From positions 1 to 64,000 of the forward strand of contig CAZGHI010000002.1 in NCBI GenBank assembly GCA_964525565.1: 64,000 nt of DNA, written 5' to 3'. Origin of the DNA: OLB6 sp964525565 (lineage in GTDB: Bacteria > Bacteroidota > Ignavibacteria > Kapaibacteriales > Kapaibacteriaceae). Position numbers and translations under genes: made by a program. Shown here one piece after another: positions 12,001 to 20,101 of the stretch. The notes below the pieces were generated by a model that was not told the origin of the DNA, did no database searches, and was given only the letters and a program-made list of their open reading frames with translations. Every line of letters begins with the position of its first letter. Positions within the stretch are counted from its first letter, which is position 1.

Positions 12001-13107
12001 CTCTGCATTTGGTAAATGCAACAAGTCAATTGCTTTTAACTGCTGATCATACGGCTGTGTTGTCCACGGATCCGTAAGGAATGGGTTAGTAGTAGCATTG
12101 TAGGTAGGCAGAGCGTTAATTGTTGCCTGCGATACCGTTGGCCAAATTTGAAGACTAGTGCCTGCATATTGGTCAACAGGAGCCTGTAAAATCTGCAGCG
12201 CTCCACCATGGAAGCGCGACATGTTGTTGCGGAAGTTACAGCCTACAATCCATGTACGAACAGAAAAGGTTGTAATCGCGCCACCACTACCATTCGTCAT
12301 ACGAAGTAATGCGTCGCTTGCTGTTTGTGCTTGCTCATACGTAAACGTATTGCCGTTAACGTTTTGCAAGTAGTAGGGCTCGTTGTCAACAGTAGTGTCC
12401 TTTCTGAAGTTCAGAAAGTCAACATCCCTGAAGAATGCAGCGGCTGCCCCAGGTAAAACAACAATGTGACCCCATTCGCGGGAGAAGTTGTTAACGTCGC
12501 CTGCAATAAAGGTAATCCGTGCCGGACGTACATTAATCGGCGTTGCAGGAACCGTTACTTTCTCCCTAAACCACGGCAAGTTGTTAATTGCTGGGATTAC
12601 TCCACCCAACTCAAGTCGAGCTGCCTTATACATTACAGCTTCTGCCGGGGTAAGGTTCTGGAGGTAAGGATTTGAACCAAGATTAACCAAAAACACTTGG
12701 TTGTATTTGGTCGTGTGAATCGTTGGTTCGGTAGCAATCGTTGATGTTACGACGCCAGGTGCCCGGAAATATGCAGGGTCTGCATAACCAGAATAAGGGG
12801 GTGCCAAAGCATTTGCTGCTGTGGCATTATAGTTAGCAGATGCTCTACCATCGGCTATGATCCGACCACCTGTCGAGTCAATCAGACGACCATTAGGTAA
12901 GAACTCTACCCTAGTACCAGGCTCGATTACTAGCGTTCCACCTATCGTATAGGTGCCACTGATCCGGTACACTGTATCCTTAACGAATACGCGCACCTCG
13001 CCAGTCGGCAGACTACCACGAATCTCTACATAGTCCTGTGCTTGGACTACAGTGAGAGCGGCGGTAAGCGCTAGCAGCAAGCTGCTTAGACGAAACCAAC
13101 GTTGCAT
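6082..13107 (-). CDS. Giant T9SS surface protein with Pmp-like beta-helix repeats and cadherin-like domains
   Basis: 2341 residues, starting at an ATG preceded by a strong GGAGG. A signal peptide ends at ...LTVVQA with QDYV following. From about residue 290 to 910 there are roughly a dozen copies of GGA[ILV] or GGG[VL] motifs paired with upstream FxxN or NN motifs (for example FRNNRATASGGAIH, FQGNSAYSGAAIY), the signature of a right-handed beta-helix and the same pair used by chlamydial polymorphic membrane proteins. Residues about 1825-2080 carry cadherin/putative-Ig-like units (DPNWGQAHTFELIY; NPVSGLLYGTA; VNHKPNLF). The last 90 residues (TNAKPNPFTNATTVNF ... GMYTVRISNG) are a FlgD-like T9SS type A sorting domain. 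It is the first of the four-gene exported-protein run. Likely a cell-surface adhesin or matrix protein; the precise role is unknown. Confidence 0.92.
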   Translation of the reverse strand: MQRWFRLSSLLLALTAALTVVQAQDYVEIRGSLPTGEVRVFVKDTVYRISGTYTIGGTLVIEPGTRVEFLPNGRLIDSTGGRIIADGRASANYNATAANALAPPYSGYADPAYFRAPGVVTSTIATEPTIHTTKYNQVFLVNLGSNPYLQNLTPAEAVMYKAARLELGGVIPAINNLPWFREKVTVPATPINVRPARITFIAGDVNNFSREWGHIVVLPGAAAAFFRDVDFLNFRKDTTVDNEPYYLQNVNGNTFTYEQAQTASDALLRMTNGSGGAITTFSVRTWIVGCNFRNNMSRFHGGALQILQAPVDQYAGTSLQIWPTVSQATINALPTYNATTNPFLTDPWTTQPYDQQLKAIDLLHLPNAEPALTHAERQSLDDARLALYLGRIRQNRFIGNRTLLSDVDTVRVGPLRFVTDVDRAATVFGNINRSRKNSSRGGAIYISGRSQMIVGLGVNDFQGKDTLECTDNYSMNRQPSTPVGNLVTEGAKGGALYVGSATTLILAGRFSGNYTAVPYIPVESTANLANSSATYSHGGAVYVASTAGQLQIRCNLDNNPPTHFLNNWSARGGAVYVAQNEGGAITPHVGGSDGIINARNYGFNIKFRNNRATASGGAIHTVNNMHMYGAGGVSGPLWIYGTNYGIELSNNSAGFYGGGVAVDLPGGLPIQRRALRFVRSHFVSNKVGDVADSVKSVVRGGGGLYTINADLNVVKGVEFRGNNAWNGNGGAIAVVTPDTLTRTRFMISDLDNVWYNGLGVATGYQPDMNVFTFGTTTPRADERMLTRFYDNNAYANPNRMGNGATQIGSAQTTHPGTNLRENGTGLGGAIYIADSIRIRVDTFDFDRVRFQGNSAYSGAAIYSDNYDLKLALVRCLVTNNKATSNIGRSNDSIRGPYVGNDNPASSDLAGAILYGEMVGPLPWSTFSNAANSIYDNDARFTIRLPDAQDTKGVLAGTTGLGFGGVDTLRGNYWGVTEANVNTILPLSSNNTFRRTQETFFIAGDGRTHMQFIRGVNSGTQQGPFESTYRINYEPIDCWEIPDTLLMQGRVYDIFDKGTDIKTADYGKRRMAPIEDFAVGVPPTLKLYADPLMPSYNKYVKRLTRDPYDAEKYDFIRAVQTEFVGDHPIGYPLFLEARADYDQTAEISNNDPRAFNESVFFVINERTGDYIRANLRQRTATDTVFRARIELVPDSSNGSDPNYRRAHEGLATYGSGATLLNILHRNPIAEDSSALQGRRWDGSTVLGELGGSNFRLGNRPSLPTSNAGKETYYGGERFRALPVRNGDQVLVVSRTVLWKSGVTQALNGALMFTVNNNTVPPTFTGAGDTLATSPNIHPEMRNRVFVTENRLYTPITASQSPRPGPGNRSWFNEPEWYPADSTGTAVGVKGEAPDIFERDSIFALTAIDPNKFYDPRVIMDQNFGSELSYFWKITEPNSALRYWLRDTLVTKGNANSTSWQARGYRFLRGRPINPYIVPGGEEIEVVAKNFPPSLEVVDSLRKYGISEDTISKWIYLYPSYFHAQAYDNNSLPLDDRDPTNTNARFLQQDTVNFAWLDTTAYRFRIHVVDSLPRFIWAHQVGRTGPQHTRMLSGDLTIVLDQTTTDTNTYRNGEFLDTLRMTTSYSRVGRKLLPLNAITREEYNNPNDAVIRQRDTLDVHFVANLTDSLRFRLDVNTDDEFEDAAAVDNNRYVVQQYGPWDFRYGKTAYGYQSIAVRQSPNDTTLDEVLMTRPRWMSNIYMRKYADPATPDVFAEDFTSKGQIDIRIDGAEARQILRPTNFDNGGNPWHDDLNTDSLVTIVVNDGHGGINQLTRRVFVNVQPKIITNRLEDAIEDTDYNVELLDSSRRIKVYDPNWGQAHTFELIYQDDNRDRVAIDPYFEEAGYITLDSSRKTTPQWLKINPVSGLLYGTARVTDLPFNDTTVNVTVLVRDAGNLADITTISLRVQAVNHKPNLFSSPILKCVDLGSAYEDTIMVTDLDLLRKQANNEQLTFEVLEPLTSTWTFTPATLNSPVSDTQRVVISTTALNGTPVNGRITIRLRVTDTRGASDTLIYTVAVSDDTRFTADVEVRNNLGAFQVLTFGVGGTNPATRGDEDGSYGKLDSNYCEYELPPVPYLDVFDARWTIPNRNGVLRNIFPYSSSPGEAIYRGRFQAGGETGQSSAYYPVRITWCRDQIPAKDATNQASYWIRDDLSNGALFSYNMKTGEGRSAADILHKEGTCDTLIISRDAIRGFVIVYDFTSSVDGGDMAISNILTVTNAKPNPFTNATTVNFNVPTASNVTVEIYDAVGNKVTTLVNDMFSPGSHSVDWDGTSGGVKVANGMYTVRISNGIQSATYQLVLVR

Positions 13108-13209
13108 ACAACCTCCAGTTGTAAAAACCTTATGCTTTAGTTACTTCACTATTTCAATGTTCAATCGCTGCTATAAAACAGCAAAAGGGCATAACATGCC
13201 GTCGCAACC

Positions 13210-13917
13210 TCAATCAATTGCCATGCCAAGCCTTGCCAGACCAGCTTTTGCATCAGATGCAGCCGCGGATGTTTCGAATTTCTTCGCAACTACCATGTAC
13301 AGCTCTCCAGCTTTGCTTGTATTTCCACTTTTCTCGTAACAGAGTGCGGCAAGAAATGTTGCCCCGGCCTCTAAACCAGTATCCTGTGCCTTCAGCGCGG
13401 CTTTTTCATACATCGCAGCAGCTTCCGACCACTTTCCTTCTGCTTCTAAACATGCTGCAAGTCCTTGAATTGAACCAACTTGCGCAACAATAGATCCATT
13501 GTTACCAGCCAGTTCAAACTGTACTCGTGCTTCTTCATACCGTCCGAGATTCGCTAGCGCATTGCCAGCCATAAGCGCAGCTACGGCACCTGCATCAGTA
13601 CCCTTGTAGGTTTCACTTATCTCTAGTAATCCCATTACCTTGTTGTCGCCTACTGGTGCAACTCCGTCCGCAGTTAATGCTTGTTCAAACAAGCCTTGGT
13701 CAAAAGTTGACCGGATTCGCGAAAGTTGCGTTGCAGCTTCCGTGTTTTTTTCTTCAGCTTGTTGCACATACCACCAGATACCCCCGATTGCACCAACTAT
13801 TACCAGTGCAATAACGGCGTATATTTTCCATTGCGCCTGTGCTTTTTCTAACCACGCTGGCTGCGCACCTGCCCCCGTGACTACAGCCTTTGGCTGCTCT
13901 AATATTTCTTCAGTCAT
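13210..13917 (-). CDS. TPR-repeat membrane protein, YfgM-like
   Basis: The best start is the ATG at 13915-13917 (MTEEILEQ), preceded by AAAGGAAGG; an upstream in-frame start at 13980 would add 21 residues with no hydrophobic or conserved content. The product (235 aa) has a cytoplasmic N-terminus, one transmembrane helix (WKIYAVIALVIVGAIGGIWW, residues about 34-53) and a soluble helical domain with TPR-type repeats (YEEARVQFELA; WSEAAAMYEKAAL; SKAGELYMVVAKKF). That layout matches the TPR_21/YfgM group, which in proteobacteria sits beside the Sec translocon with periplasmic chaperones; the assignment to that role here is inference. The gene lies 102 bp upstream of the giant surface-protein gene on the same strand. 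Confidence 0.85.
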   Translation of the reverse strand: MTEEILEQPKAVVTGAGAQPAWLEKAQAQWKIYAVIALVIVGAIGGIWWYVQQAEEKNTEAATQLSRIRSTFDQGLFEQALTADGVAPVGDNKVMGLLEISETYKGTDAGAVAALMAGNALANLGRYEEARVQFELAGNNGSIVAQVGSIQGLAACLEAEGKWSEAAAMYEKAALKAQDTGLEAGATFLAALCYEKSGNTSKAGELYMVVAKKFETSAAASDAKAGLARLGMAID

Positions 13918-14026
13918 GCCTTCCTTTAACGACAAAGCGTCCGCAAGGGCGCACCCCGCCCACGGATGATTAGCGCGCAAATATATCGCTAAATGACTGG
14001 ATACGCAAAAAATGGTTTTGCATCTC

Positions 14027-14051
14027 TAACCAGTTGAATATCATCTGGTTA
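14027..14051. promoter_or_regulatory. 25-bp dyad (TAACCAG ... CTGGTTA)
   Basis: Perfect 7-bp arms TAACCAG (14027-14033) and CTGGTTA (14045-14051) flank an inner TGA-ATA-TCA that is itself symmetric, so the element can also fold as a bulged hairpin. It lies about 110 bp upstream of the TPR gene start, a place consistent with an operator or leader hairpin. No regulator is known; function is inference. Confidence 0.3.
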
Positions 14052-14198
14052 AACGAGTTATCCCCATGAGTGTGAAATGACGTTCACAGAGAAAGTAATT
14101 TTCATAATTCAGTTCTTAACAACTGCTCTGAATGCCGATTACAACCCACGTTAAGGGTGTAATACAGCCCTGTAATCTCGTACAAAATGCTCCTGCAG

Positions 14199-14216
14199 TG
14201 TGCATCATTATGCACA
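14199..14216. other. 18-bp hairpin (TGTGCAT-CATT-ATGCACA) after the E1 gene
   Basis: Perfect 7-bp arms with a 4-base loop, ending 20 bp past the stop codon of the E1 dehydrogenase gene in the direction of its transcription. The position fits a 3' hairpin that protects or ends the mRNA, but there is no T-run after it on the minus strand, so intrinsic termination is not supported. Confidence 0.3.
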
Positions 14217-14236
14217 TTCCTCTGTGAAAACAGGTT

Positions 14237-16403
14237 TTAGTATTTCGCCAGCGTTTTAACTGCTGCAACGATGTCTTCAACTGACAGCAGTATGGCCTTT
14301 TCTAATGATTTTGCGAATCCCACTGGCGTAAACTTACTTCCAACGCGCATTACCGGTGCATCCAGGTACCGGAACAGTTCCTCGTTAATGGCCGAGGCAA
14401 CTTCACCGCCAAAGCCCCCTACCACTTTGTCTTCGTGCGCTACAAGGCAGCGTCCCGTTTTCTTCACATGCTCAAAAACTAATTCTTTGTCCCAAGGCGA
14501 AAGCGACCGTAGGTCTATCACTTCTACACTGATTCCATTCTCCTGAAGGATGTCAGCCGCTTGTAAACTCCAATGAACGGCTGTTCCATAGCTTACAATT
14601 GTAACATGCTCTCCCGGTCGGCGAANNNNNNNNNNNNTTGGCTCGACCAAATGGAATCAAAAAGCCCTCGGGGGGAAGTGGCGTAGAGGTTGGGCGGTAG
14701 TTGTATAAGAATTTTGGTTCTAAATACATGGTTGTACCACGTGAACGAATGGCCGTACGCATGAGCCCTACGGCATCGTCTGCAAACACAGGCATTACCA
14801 CGCGCAGTCCTGGAAGTGTTGTAAAGGTACCTTCCAGATTCTGAGAATGGTAGAGTCCTCCTTGTATATAACCTCCTGAGGCCAATCTGATAACCATGGC
14901 GGGAGCAAATTGTCCACGCGTACGCCAGTAGTCGTGTGTACATTCAATAAGTTGTTCCATGGCAGGCCAGAAGTAGTCGGCAAACTCAGCTCCTTCCACT
15001 ACCACCCGTATGTCGTCCCGGTATCGGGTCATTCCATTGGCTGTGCCTACAATAAAATCTTCGGCTATCGGTGCATTAAACACTCGATCGTTGCCAAACT
15101 CATCTAACAATCCTTTGCATACATTAAAGATTCCTTGTTTCTTAAAACTGGCAACATCCTGGCCAAACAGAAATGTGTTGGGATTGCGACGGAACTCTTC
15201 AATTAGAGCTGTGTTGATGCCTTCCCGAAAGGTGAGAACGGGTGCGTCGGCTGCCGGTAACTGCGTGAATTCACTCTGATCCGTTGTGTCGATAATGGCC
15301 TCGGGTAGTACAAATTCTTTGTAACTCTCGGGTGCAGGATCAGGCATCGGCTCAACCTTGTCTGCTGCCGCAAAAATGATCTTCTTGTTCTCTTCTTCTA
15401 TTGCTGTTAGTTCTTCGTTGGTTGCAATACCAGCTTGCAGCAGTGATGCCCGCATTCGAGGAAGCGGGTCTCTTTCTTTCATTGCAGCTATATCGGCCGG
15501 AGTGCGGTACAGTTCATGATTGTCCGAATTACTATGGCTTCCAATCCGGTCGCACTCGGCATGTACCATGGCAGGCCCGGCACCGCTGAGTACATATTCC
15601 CTTGCCTGTTCCAGAGCACGCCAACTGTCCATTGGGTTTCGACCATCACAAGACACAATCAAAAGGTTGGAGAAACCCCGAAAGTTCTCCGCAACATTTT
15701 TGTTTGCTGTCTGTTCCCAAACAGGCACAGATATTCCATATCCGTTGTTCTGTATAACAAAAACTAACGGCAACTTCTCACGGTCTGCTCCGTTGACACT
15801 TTCATAATAGTATCCCTCCGATGTTGTACTCTCTCCCGTTGAACAGTACACTACTTCATCGCCCTTATACTTTTTCACTGCACGGGCTGTACCCGCTGCC
15901 TGCTGACAGTGGTTACCAGTACACGATGAGCTGTTTTGAAGTCTGATAGGGGGCTTAGCAAAGTGGTTACTCATGTGCCGTCCGCCGCCGGCAACGTCCG
16001 CATCTTTACTTAGTCCGTTTGCAATGATTTCCTCAACCGATAAACCTGCGGCTAGTGAGGTAAGCATATCACGGTAGTATGGGAAGAGAAAGTCTTTGGA
16101 CGGACGGAATATCTTGCCCAATGCCAATTGAATGCCATCGTGTCCGGCAAACGGTGCATGGTACGACCATCCCTTTGCCATTTTCAAATAGTTGGCAGCT
16201 TTTTCGTCCAATCGCCTGCCTAAATGCTGCAGGCGATACCAATCCAGCAACGTTGAGCGATCAAATCCTTCCACACGAAAGAGCTGGTCGTCAGCCTGTT
16301 GGTTGGTGCTATTTGATTGTTGCTTTTGTTGCTTCGACGTGCCATTAACAACACTCTTCTTTGGTTGTCTCTGCGCTGTTGACTTCTTTGCTGCTTTCGA
16401 CAT
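14237..16403 (-). CDS. 2-oxoacid dehydrogenase E1, fused alpha and beta subunits (branched-chain type likely)
   Basis: This is one gene cut by a 12-N assembly gap (14626-14637) that puts the two parts out of frame. The true start is ATG at 16401-16403 with GGAG nine bases upstream. About 715 residues: a low-complexity Ser/Lys/Gln start, an E1-alpha domain (STGESTTSEGYYYES with NN 30 residues on, the thiamine diphosphate site; IGSHSNSDNHELYR, the loop typical of branched-chain E1-alpha) and an E1-beta domain (VEGAEFADYFWPAMEQL; GGYIQGGLYHSQ; after the gap VTIVSYGTAVH to the end). The enzyme decarboxylates a 2-oxoacid and passes the acyl group to lipoyl-E2. It follows ilvE by 21 bp, which favours 2-oxoisovalerate and related branched acids, but pyruvate cannot be excluded. 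No E2 or E3 gene is in the window. Confidence 0.92.
14626..14637. other. Assembly gap, 12 N, inside the E1 gene
   Basis: The coding frames on either side differ by one. For the gene to be intact, the missing length must be 2 modulo 3. With the flanking bases this is satisfied by 2 bases (giving Ala-Lys-x-Arg-Arg, the normal spacing in E1-beta) or 5 bases, so the 12-N length is probably a placeholder. Confidence 0.9.
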
Positions 16404-16424
16404 GGAGTTCTCCAATTTATAGCG

Positions 16425-17414
16425 TTATTTACTTTTTCTTGTTGCCGACGTTTTCCGGTCGGTTTGCTTTCTTGGTACATCGTTAATAAAGGTTAACCAA
16501 CCAAATGGGTCGTTGCCTGTGACAATGATGGTACCAAACGCTTTTTGTATGGCACGAGTAACAGGCCCAACGCCTCCTTTACCAACTGGAATTCTATCGA
16601 TACTACGAACTGGTGTTATCTCAACAGCCGTTCCGGTAAGGAACACTTCATCGGCTGTATATAACATGGATCTGGTAATGCCACGTTCAATTACCTGAAA
16701 CCCTAGATTTTCGGCCAGTACGATAACAGTATCTCGTGTGATGCCTGGCAACAGAGAATTACCACTTGGTGGTGTAATGAGCTTGTTGCCAACAACAGCG
16801 AACACATTTTCACCGCTTCCTTCGGCTACGTGTCCGTACGAATCCAACGTGATTCCTTCGGCATAGCCATTCTCCACGGCTTCCATCTTTACGAGCTGAG
16901 AATTCATGTAATTTCCGCCTGCCTTCGAAACACTCGGAAGAGTGTTCGGCGTAATGCGGTTCCACGAAGAGATACAAACATCAACTCCGGTTTCCGCAGC
17001 ATTATCGCCTAAATACGCACCCCACTCCCAGGCTGCGATANNNNNNNNNNNNNNNNNNNNNNNNNNGGGATTCCGTAAACCGTAAACACCCATGTCACCA
17101 AACCCTCGAAATGCAAACGGACGTATGTAACAGGTGCCTAAGTCGTTTTTCCGTAGCAGTGCACCTGTAGCTTCGATCAATTCCTGTGTTGAAAATGGTA
17201 GGGTGGTGCGGTAAACCTTCATTGATTTCTGAAACCGCTCCATGTGTTCTTTTAAACGGAATACAGCGACTCCTTTGTCGGTTTCATAAGCTCGGATTCC
17301 TTCGAACCAGGACGATCCATAGTGCAGAGCATGAGATAGTACGTGCACTGTTGCCTTTTGAAAGGGAATAAAGCGCCCGTTATACCATATCGTTTTCGTA
17401 GGGGTTATCGGCAT
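16425..17414 (-). CDS. ilvE: Branched-chain amino acid aminotransferase
   Basis: 329 residues counting a 26-N gap (17041-17066) that keeps the frame. It is a fold-type IV PLP enzyme: HALHYGSSWFEGIRAY near residue 30, the catalytic lysine in VSKAGGNYMNSQLVKMEA (Lys164 in this numbering), AEGSGENVFAV and the phosphate-binding GTAVEITPV motif near the C-terminus. It moves the amino group between leucine, isoleucine or valine and 2-oxoglutarate, the last step of synthesis and first of breakdown. It sits 8 bp after gatB and 21 bp before the E1 gene, so the three are probably one operon; the E1 partner suggests use in degradation or in making branched acyl-CoA primers for membrane lipids. A basic Lys/Arg-rich tail (RKQTDRKTSATRKSK) is not typical of the family. 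Confidence 0.95.
   Translation of the reverse strand: MPITPTKTIWYNGRFIPFQKATVHVLSHALHYGSSWFEGIRAYETDKGVAVFRLKEHMERFQKSMKVYRTTLPFSTQELIEATGALLRKNDLGTCYIRPFAFRGFGDMGVYGLRNPXXXXXXXXXIAAWEWGAYLGDNAAETGVDVCISSWNRITPNTLPSVSKAGGNYMNSQLVKMEAVENGYAEGITLDSYGHVAEGSGENVFAVVGNKLITPPSGNSLLPGITRDTVIVLAENLGFQVIERGITRSMLYTADEVFLTGTAVEITPVRSIDRIPVGKGGVGPVTRAIQKAFGTIIVTGNDPFGWLTFINDVPRKQTDRKTSATRKSK
17041..17066. other. Assembly gap, 26 N, inside ilvE
   Basis: The frame is kept across the gap, and the length of about nine residues agrees with the usual spacing between the GLRNP and AAWEWGAYLG segments of IlvE, so this gap size may be close to real. Confidence 0.9.
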
Positions 17415-17422
17415 GGTTGCTC

Positions 17423-18877
17423 CTATTGAGAATGCTGGTCAAGGTATTCCTGCATTACCTGCTTTACCACCGATGGATTTGCTCGTCCGCCGGATGCCTT
17501 AAGGGCTTGTCCAACAAGAAAACCGAAAAGCTTTGTTTTTCCGGCCCTATACTTTTCCACGTTATCTGAATTATCGGATAGTACTTGTTGTACCAATATT
17601 CGAATAGATTCTTCTGATGAATCTTGCCGTAAGCCCCTTTCCTCCACAATTTGGGATGCAAGTTTATCGCTCCCAAACAGTTCGGGCAACACATCTTTTG
17701 CAATTGCATTGCTGATGGTACCCTCAGCAACCACGTCAACCAGCGATGCAAGCTGTTGCGGGTGAATTCCAATTTGGGTAACTGGTACCTTCTTCTCGCC
17801 GGCTACTCTGAGTAACTCTGTTAAAATCCAATTGCTTACGGCTTTAAATGTAGATGCTGATGGTTGTTGGAGTCGTGCACATACGTCTTCGTACCACGCT
17901 GCTAAGTCCGAGCTTTCCGTAAGAATATCCGCATCGTAATCGGGCAGTGAATACTGCTCGATAAAGCGATACTTTTTTGCCAAACCCAGCTCAGGAAGGT
18001 CCTTGCGAAGTTTTTCAATGGTTTCCCGAGGTATTACAACGGGTCTGAGATCAGGCTCCGGAAAATACCTGTAGTCGTGAGCCATTTCCTTCGTTCGCAT
18101 TACTCTTGTTTGCTGTGATCCTGCGTCCCACAACATGGTTGACTGTTGAATAACGCCACCGGATTCTAATTCTCGTATCTGCCTGTTTATCTCGTAGTCT
18201 ATGGCCTTTTCCACATTTCGAAAGGAGTTTAGATTCTTCACTTCCGTCTTGATTCCAAATTGGCTGCTCCCAACTCTCCGTACACTCACATTTGCATCGC
18301 AGCGGAGCGAGCCTTCTTCCATGTTTCCATCGCAAACACCAAGATAGATAAGAGTTTGGCGGAGTTGGGATAGGTAGAGTCCTGCTTCTTTTGCCGACCG
18401 AATGTCGGGTTCGCTTACGATTTCAATTAATGGTACGCCGCTTCGGTTTAAGTCCACCAGCGTATCAACATCCAAGTCGTGGATGGACTTGCCACTATCT
18501 TCCTCCATGTGAATTCTTGTGATGCCAATTCGTTTTAGTGCACCTTCAACCTCAATTTCAACAAATCCGTCGTAGCAGATAGGATCGAGGTATTGGGATA
18601 TCTGATAGCCCTTTGGCAAATCCGGATAGAAATAATTCTTTCGGGAGAATGTCGAGGTGGTGCGTATTGAACAATTCGTTGCCAGTCCAACTCGAATTGC
18701 GAACGTAACCAGGTTCTCGTTCAGCGTTGGCAATGCACCGGGATGCCCAAGGCAAATAGGGCAGGTGTTGGTGTTAGGTCGGGCGCCAAACGTTGTAGGG
18801 CAAGCACAAAAAGCTTTCGAGGCTGTTGAAAGCTGTGCATGCACTTCTAATCCGATTACAGGTTCGTAACCCTTCAT
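17423..18877 (-). CDS. gatB: Aspartyl/glutamyl-tRNA amidotransferase subunit B
   Basis: 484 residues, normal full length. The N-terminal catalytic part opens YEPVIGLEVHAQL and has CACPTTFGARPNTNTCPICLGHPG with the Cys residues that bind zinc in GatB, then KNYFYPDLPKGYQISQ and the family motif DYRYFPEPDL. The C-terminal YqeY-like tRNA-binding tail ends GGRANPSVVKQVMQEYL. GatB recognises mischarged Glu-tRNA(Gln) or Asp-tRNA(Asn) and, with GatA and GatC, amidates them. gatA and gatC are not in this window. First gene of a probable gatB-ilvE-E1 operon. Confidence 0.97.
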   Translation of the reverse strand: MKGYEPVIGLEVHAQLSTASKAFCACPTTFGARPNTNTCPICLGHPGALPTLNENLVTFAIRVGLATNCSIRTTSTFSRKNYFYPDLPKGYQISQYLDPICYDGFVEIEVEGALKRIGITRIHMEEDSGKSIHDLDVDTLVDLNRSGVPLIEIVSEPDIRSAKEAGLYLSQLRQTLIYLGVCDGNMEEGSLRCDANVSVRRVGSSQFGIKTEVKNLNSFRNVEKAIDYEINRQIRELESGGVIQQSTMLWDAGSQQTRVMRTKEMAHDYRYFPEPDLRPVVIPRETIEKLRKDLPELGLAKKYRFIEQYSLPDYDADILTESSDLAAWYEDVCARLQQPSASTFKAVSNWILTELLRVAGEKKVPVTQIGIHPQQLASLVDVVAEGTISNAIAKDVLPELFGSDKLASQIVEERGLRQDSSEESIRILVQQVLSDNSDNVEKYRAGKTKLFGFLVGQALKASGGRANPSVVKQVMQEYLDQHSQ

Positions 18878-19034
18878 AATCCAATAACAATGACCAGTGT
18901 GTTATACGGGTGGAATGGGTGCAGTTCAGTCGTTCGCTGTTCTGGCACTCCGACATCATAATACAGAAGTTCCTTGACACTGAAACAGGAAGTTCATGTT
19001 TTTGATGCTGCCAAAGAATGGCGAAGCTACGGAA

Positions 19035-19988
19035 TCACAATGTGTCGGCTTCGTCTGAAAAGAGGTTGGCGAGGTCAACATTACCACCACTAATGATCAC
19101 ACCTACATGTTTTCCACGTATTGCACTCGAAACACTTTCCAGGCAAGCAAGTCCTACTGCGCCACTTGGTTCTACCACCACACGCAACTCACGAATCAGC
19201 GTGATCGTTGCACGGTAAATTTCTCGTTCAGAAGCTGTCGCAATGGAGACACCGGTTTGCTGCATGTATTGCAGTGTTCGATCACATAGTGCCGTACGCA
19301 GTCCATCGGCAATGGTCACAGGTGGAAAAGGGGGCTGAACAACGCCTGTCTCAAGTGCACGTTTTGCATCGGCCGCAAGTTCCGGCTCTGCTCCGATGAT
19401 GGTTAACTGGGGCTTCAGATGTCTCGATGCCAAGGCAATGCCACTGATGAGACCTCCTCCTCCAACTGGAACAACTATAAAGTCCAGTTCCGGTACCTGC
19501 TGTAAAAATTCCAGTGCAACAGTACCCTGCCCTGCAATAACGTGGTCGTTATCATACGGGTGGATGAGCGTAGAGCCGCTCTCTTGCACAATGATGTTCA
19601 ACATTCGTTCTCTTGCTTCAAGCGTATTCTCGCACATCTCTATCACGGCGCCATACTTCCGTGTTCCGTTAACCTTAACTGCTGGCGAAGTGTTGGGCAT
19701 GACTACTGTGCACGGGATTCCACGTCGTGCAGCAGCCCAGGCAAGCGCCTGTGCATGGTTTCCGGATGAGTGTGTTATAACACCCCTTGCTCCTTGCTCT
19801 TCAGAGAGCAACATTACTGCGTTGGTAGCTCCTCTGGCCTTAAACGCCCCAACTGGTTGCAGATTCTCGCATTTAAAGTGAAGCGTACATTCATATTGTT
19901 TGTTTAGCGTTTCCGATTGCAGTACCGGCGTGCGTGGTACATACGGTGCAATTCGTTGTGCTGCTTGCTCAATGGCTGAGATGTGCAT
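19035..19988 (-). CDS. PLP-dependent threonine/serine dehydratase or serine racemase family protein
   Basis: 317 residues, the size of the short catabolic threonine dehydratase/serine racemase group; there is no C-terminal regulatory ACT domain. Fold-type II PLP motifs are all present: the PLP lysine in VGAFKARGA (Lys50), SSGNHAQALAWAA, the glycine loop VPVGGGGLISG and PSGAVGLA. It would deaminate L-threonine to 2-oxobutyrate (or serine to pyruvate), or racemise serine. Sequence alone does not decide between them. It stands alone, 157 bp upstream of gatB's start side and 113 bp downstream of the mutase gene, on the same strand. If it makes 2-oxobutyrate, that would be a possible substrate for the nearby E1 dehydrogenase. 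Confidence 0.9.
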   Translation of the reverse strand: MHISAIEQAAQRIAPYVPRTPVLQSETLNKQYECTLHFKCENLQPVGAFKARGATNAVMLLSEEQGARGVITHSSGNHAQALAWAAARRGIPCTVVMPNTSPAVKVNGTRKYGAVIEMCENTLEARERMLNIIVQESGSTLIHPYDNDHVIAGQGTVALEFLQQVPELDFIVVPVGGGGLISGIALASRHLKPQLTIIGAEPELAADAKRALETGVVQPPFPPVTIADGLRTALCDRTLQYMQQTGVSIATASEREIYRATITLIRELRVVVEPSGAVGLACLESVSSAIRGKHVGVIISGGNVDLANLFSDEADTL

Positions 19989-20101
19989 GGCTACTCGTTC
20001 AGACTAGGACGATGTGCGTTCATGTAATCCTGCTCACTATGGCAATGGCTTGTTGCGCTGGTGAGTTGTAAGTAATGTTTACTGCCTGGCTTTGAAACAC
20101 G

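Larger units (their letters stand above)
13918..14236. other. Intergenic region, 319 bp, with two dyad symmetries
   Basis: No gene was found in either strand. It lies between the 3' end of the E1 dehydrogenase gene and the start of the TPR gene, so it must hold the 3' end of the gatB-ilvE-E1 transcript and probably a promoter for the TPR gene. Two inverted repeats are visible and are listed separately (14027-14051 and 14199-14216). Neither is followed by a U-rich tract on the minus strand, so I cannot call a factor-independent terminator. Confidence 0.6.

Noticed and set aside
14237..16403. E1 dehydrogenase gene appears frameshifted or split
   Set aside because: The break coincides with a 12-N gap, and both sides join into a normal E1 if the gap is 2 or 5 bases; no evidence for a pseudogene.
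19396..19881. Plus-strand open frame of 161 codons opposite the dehydratase
   Set aside because: Shadow of a clear PLP enzyme.
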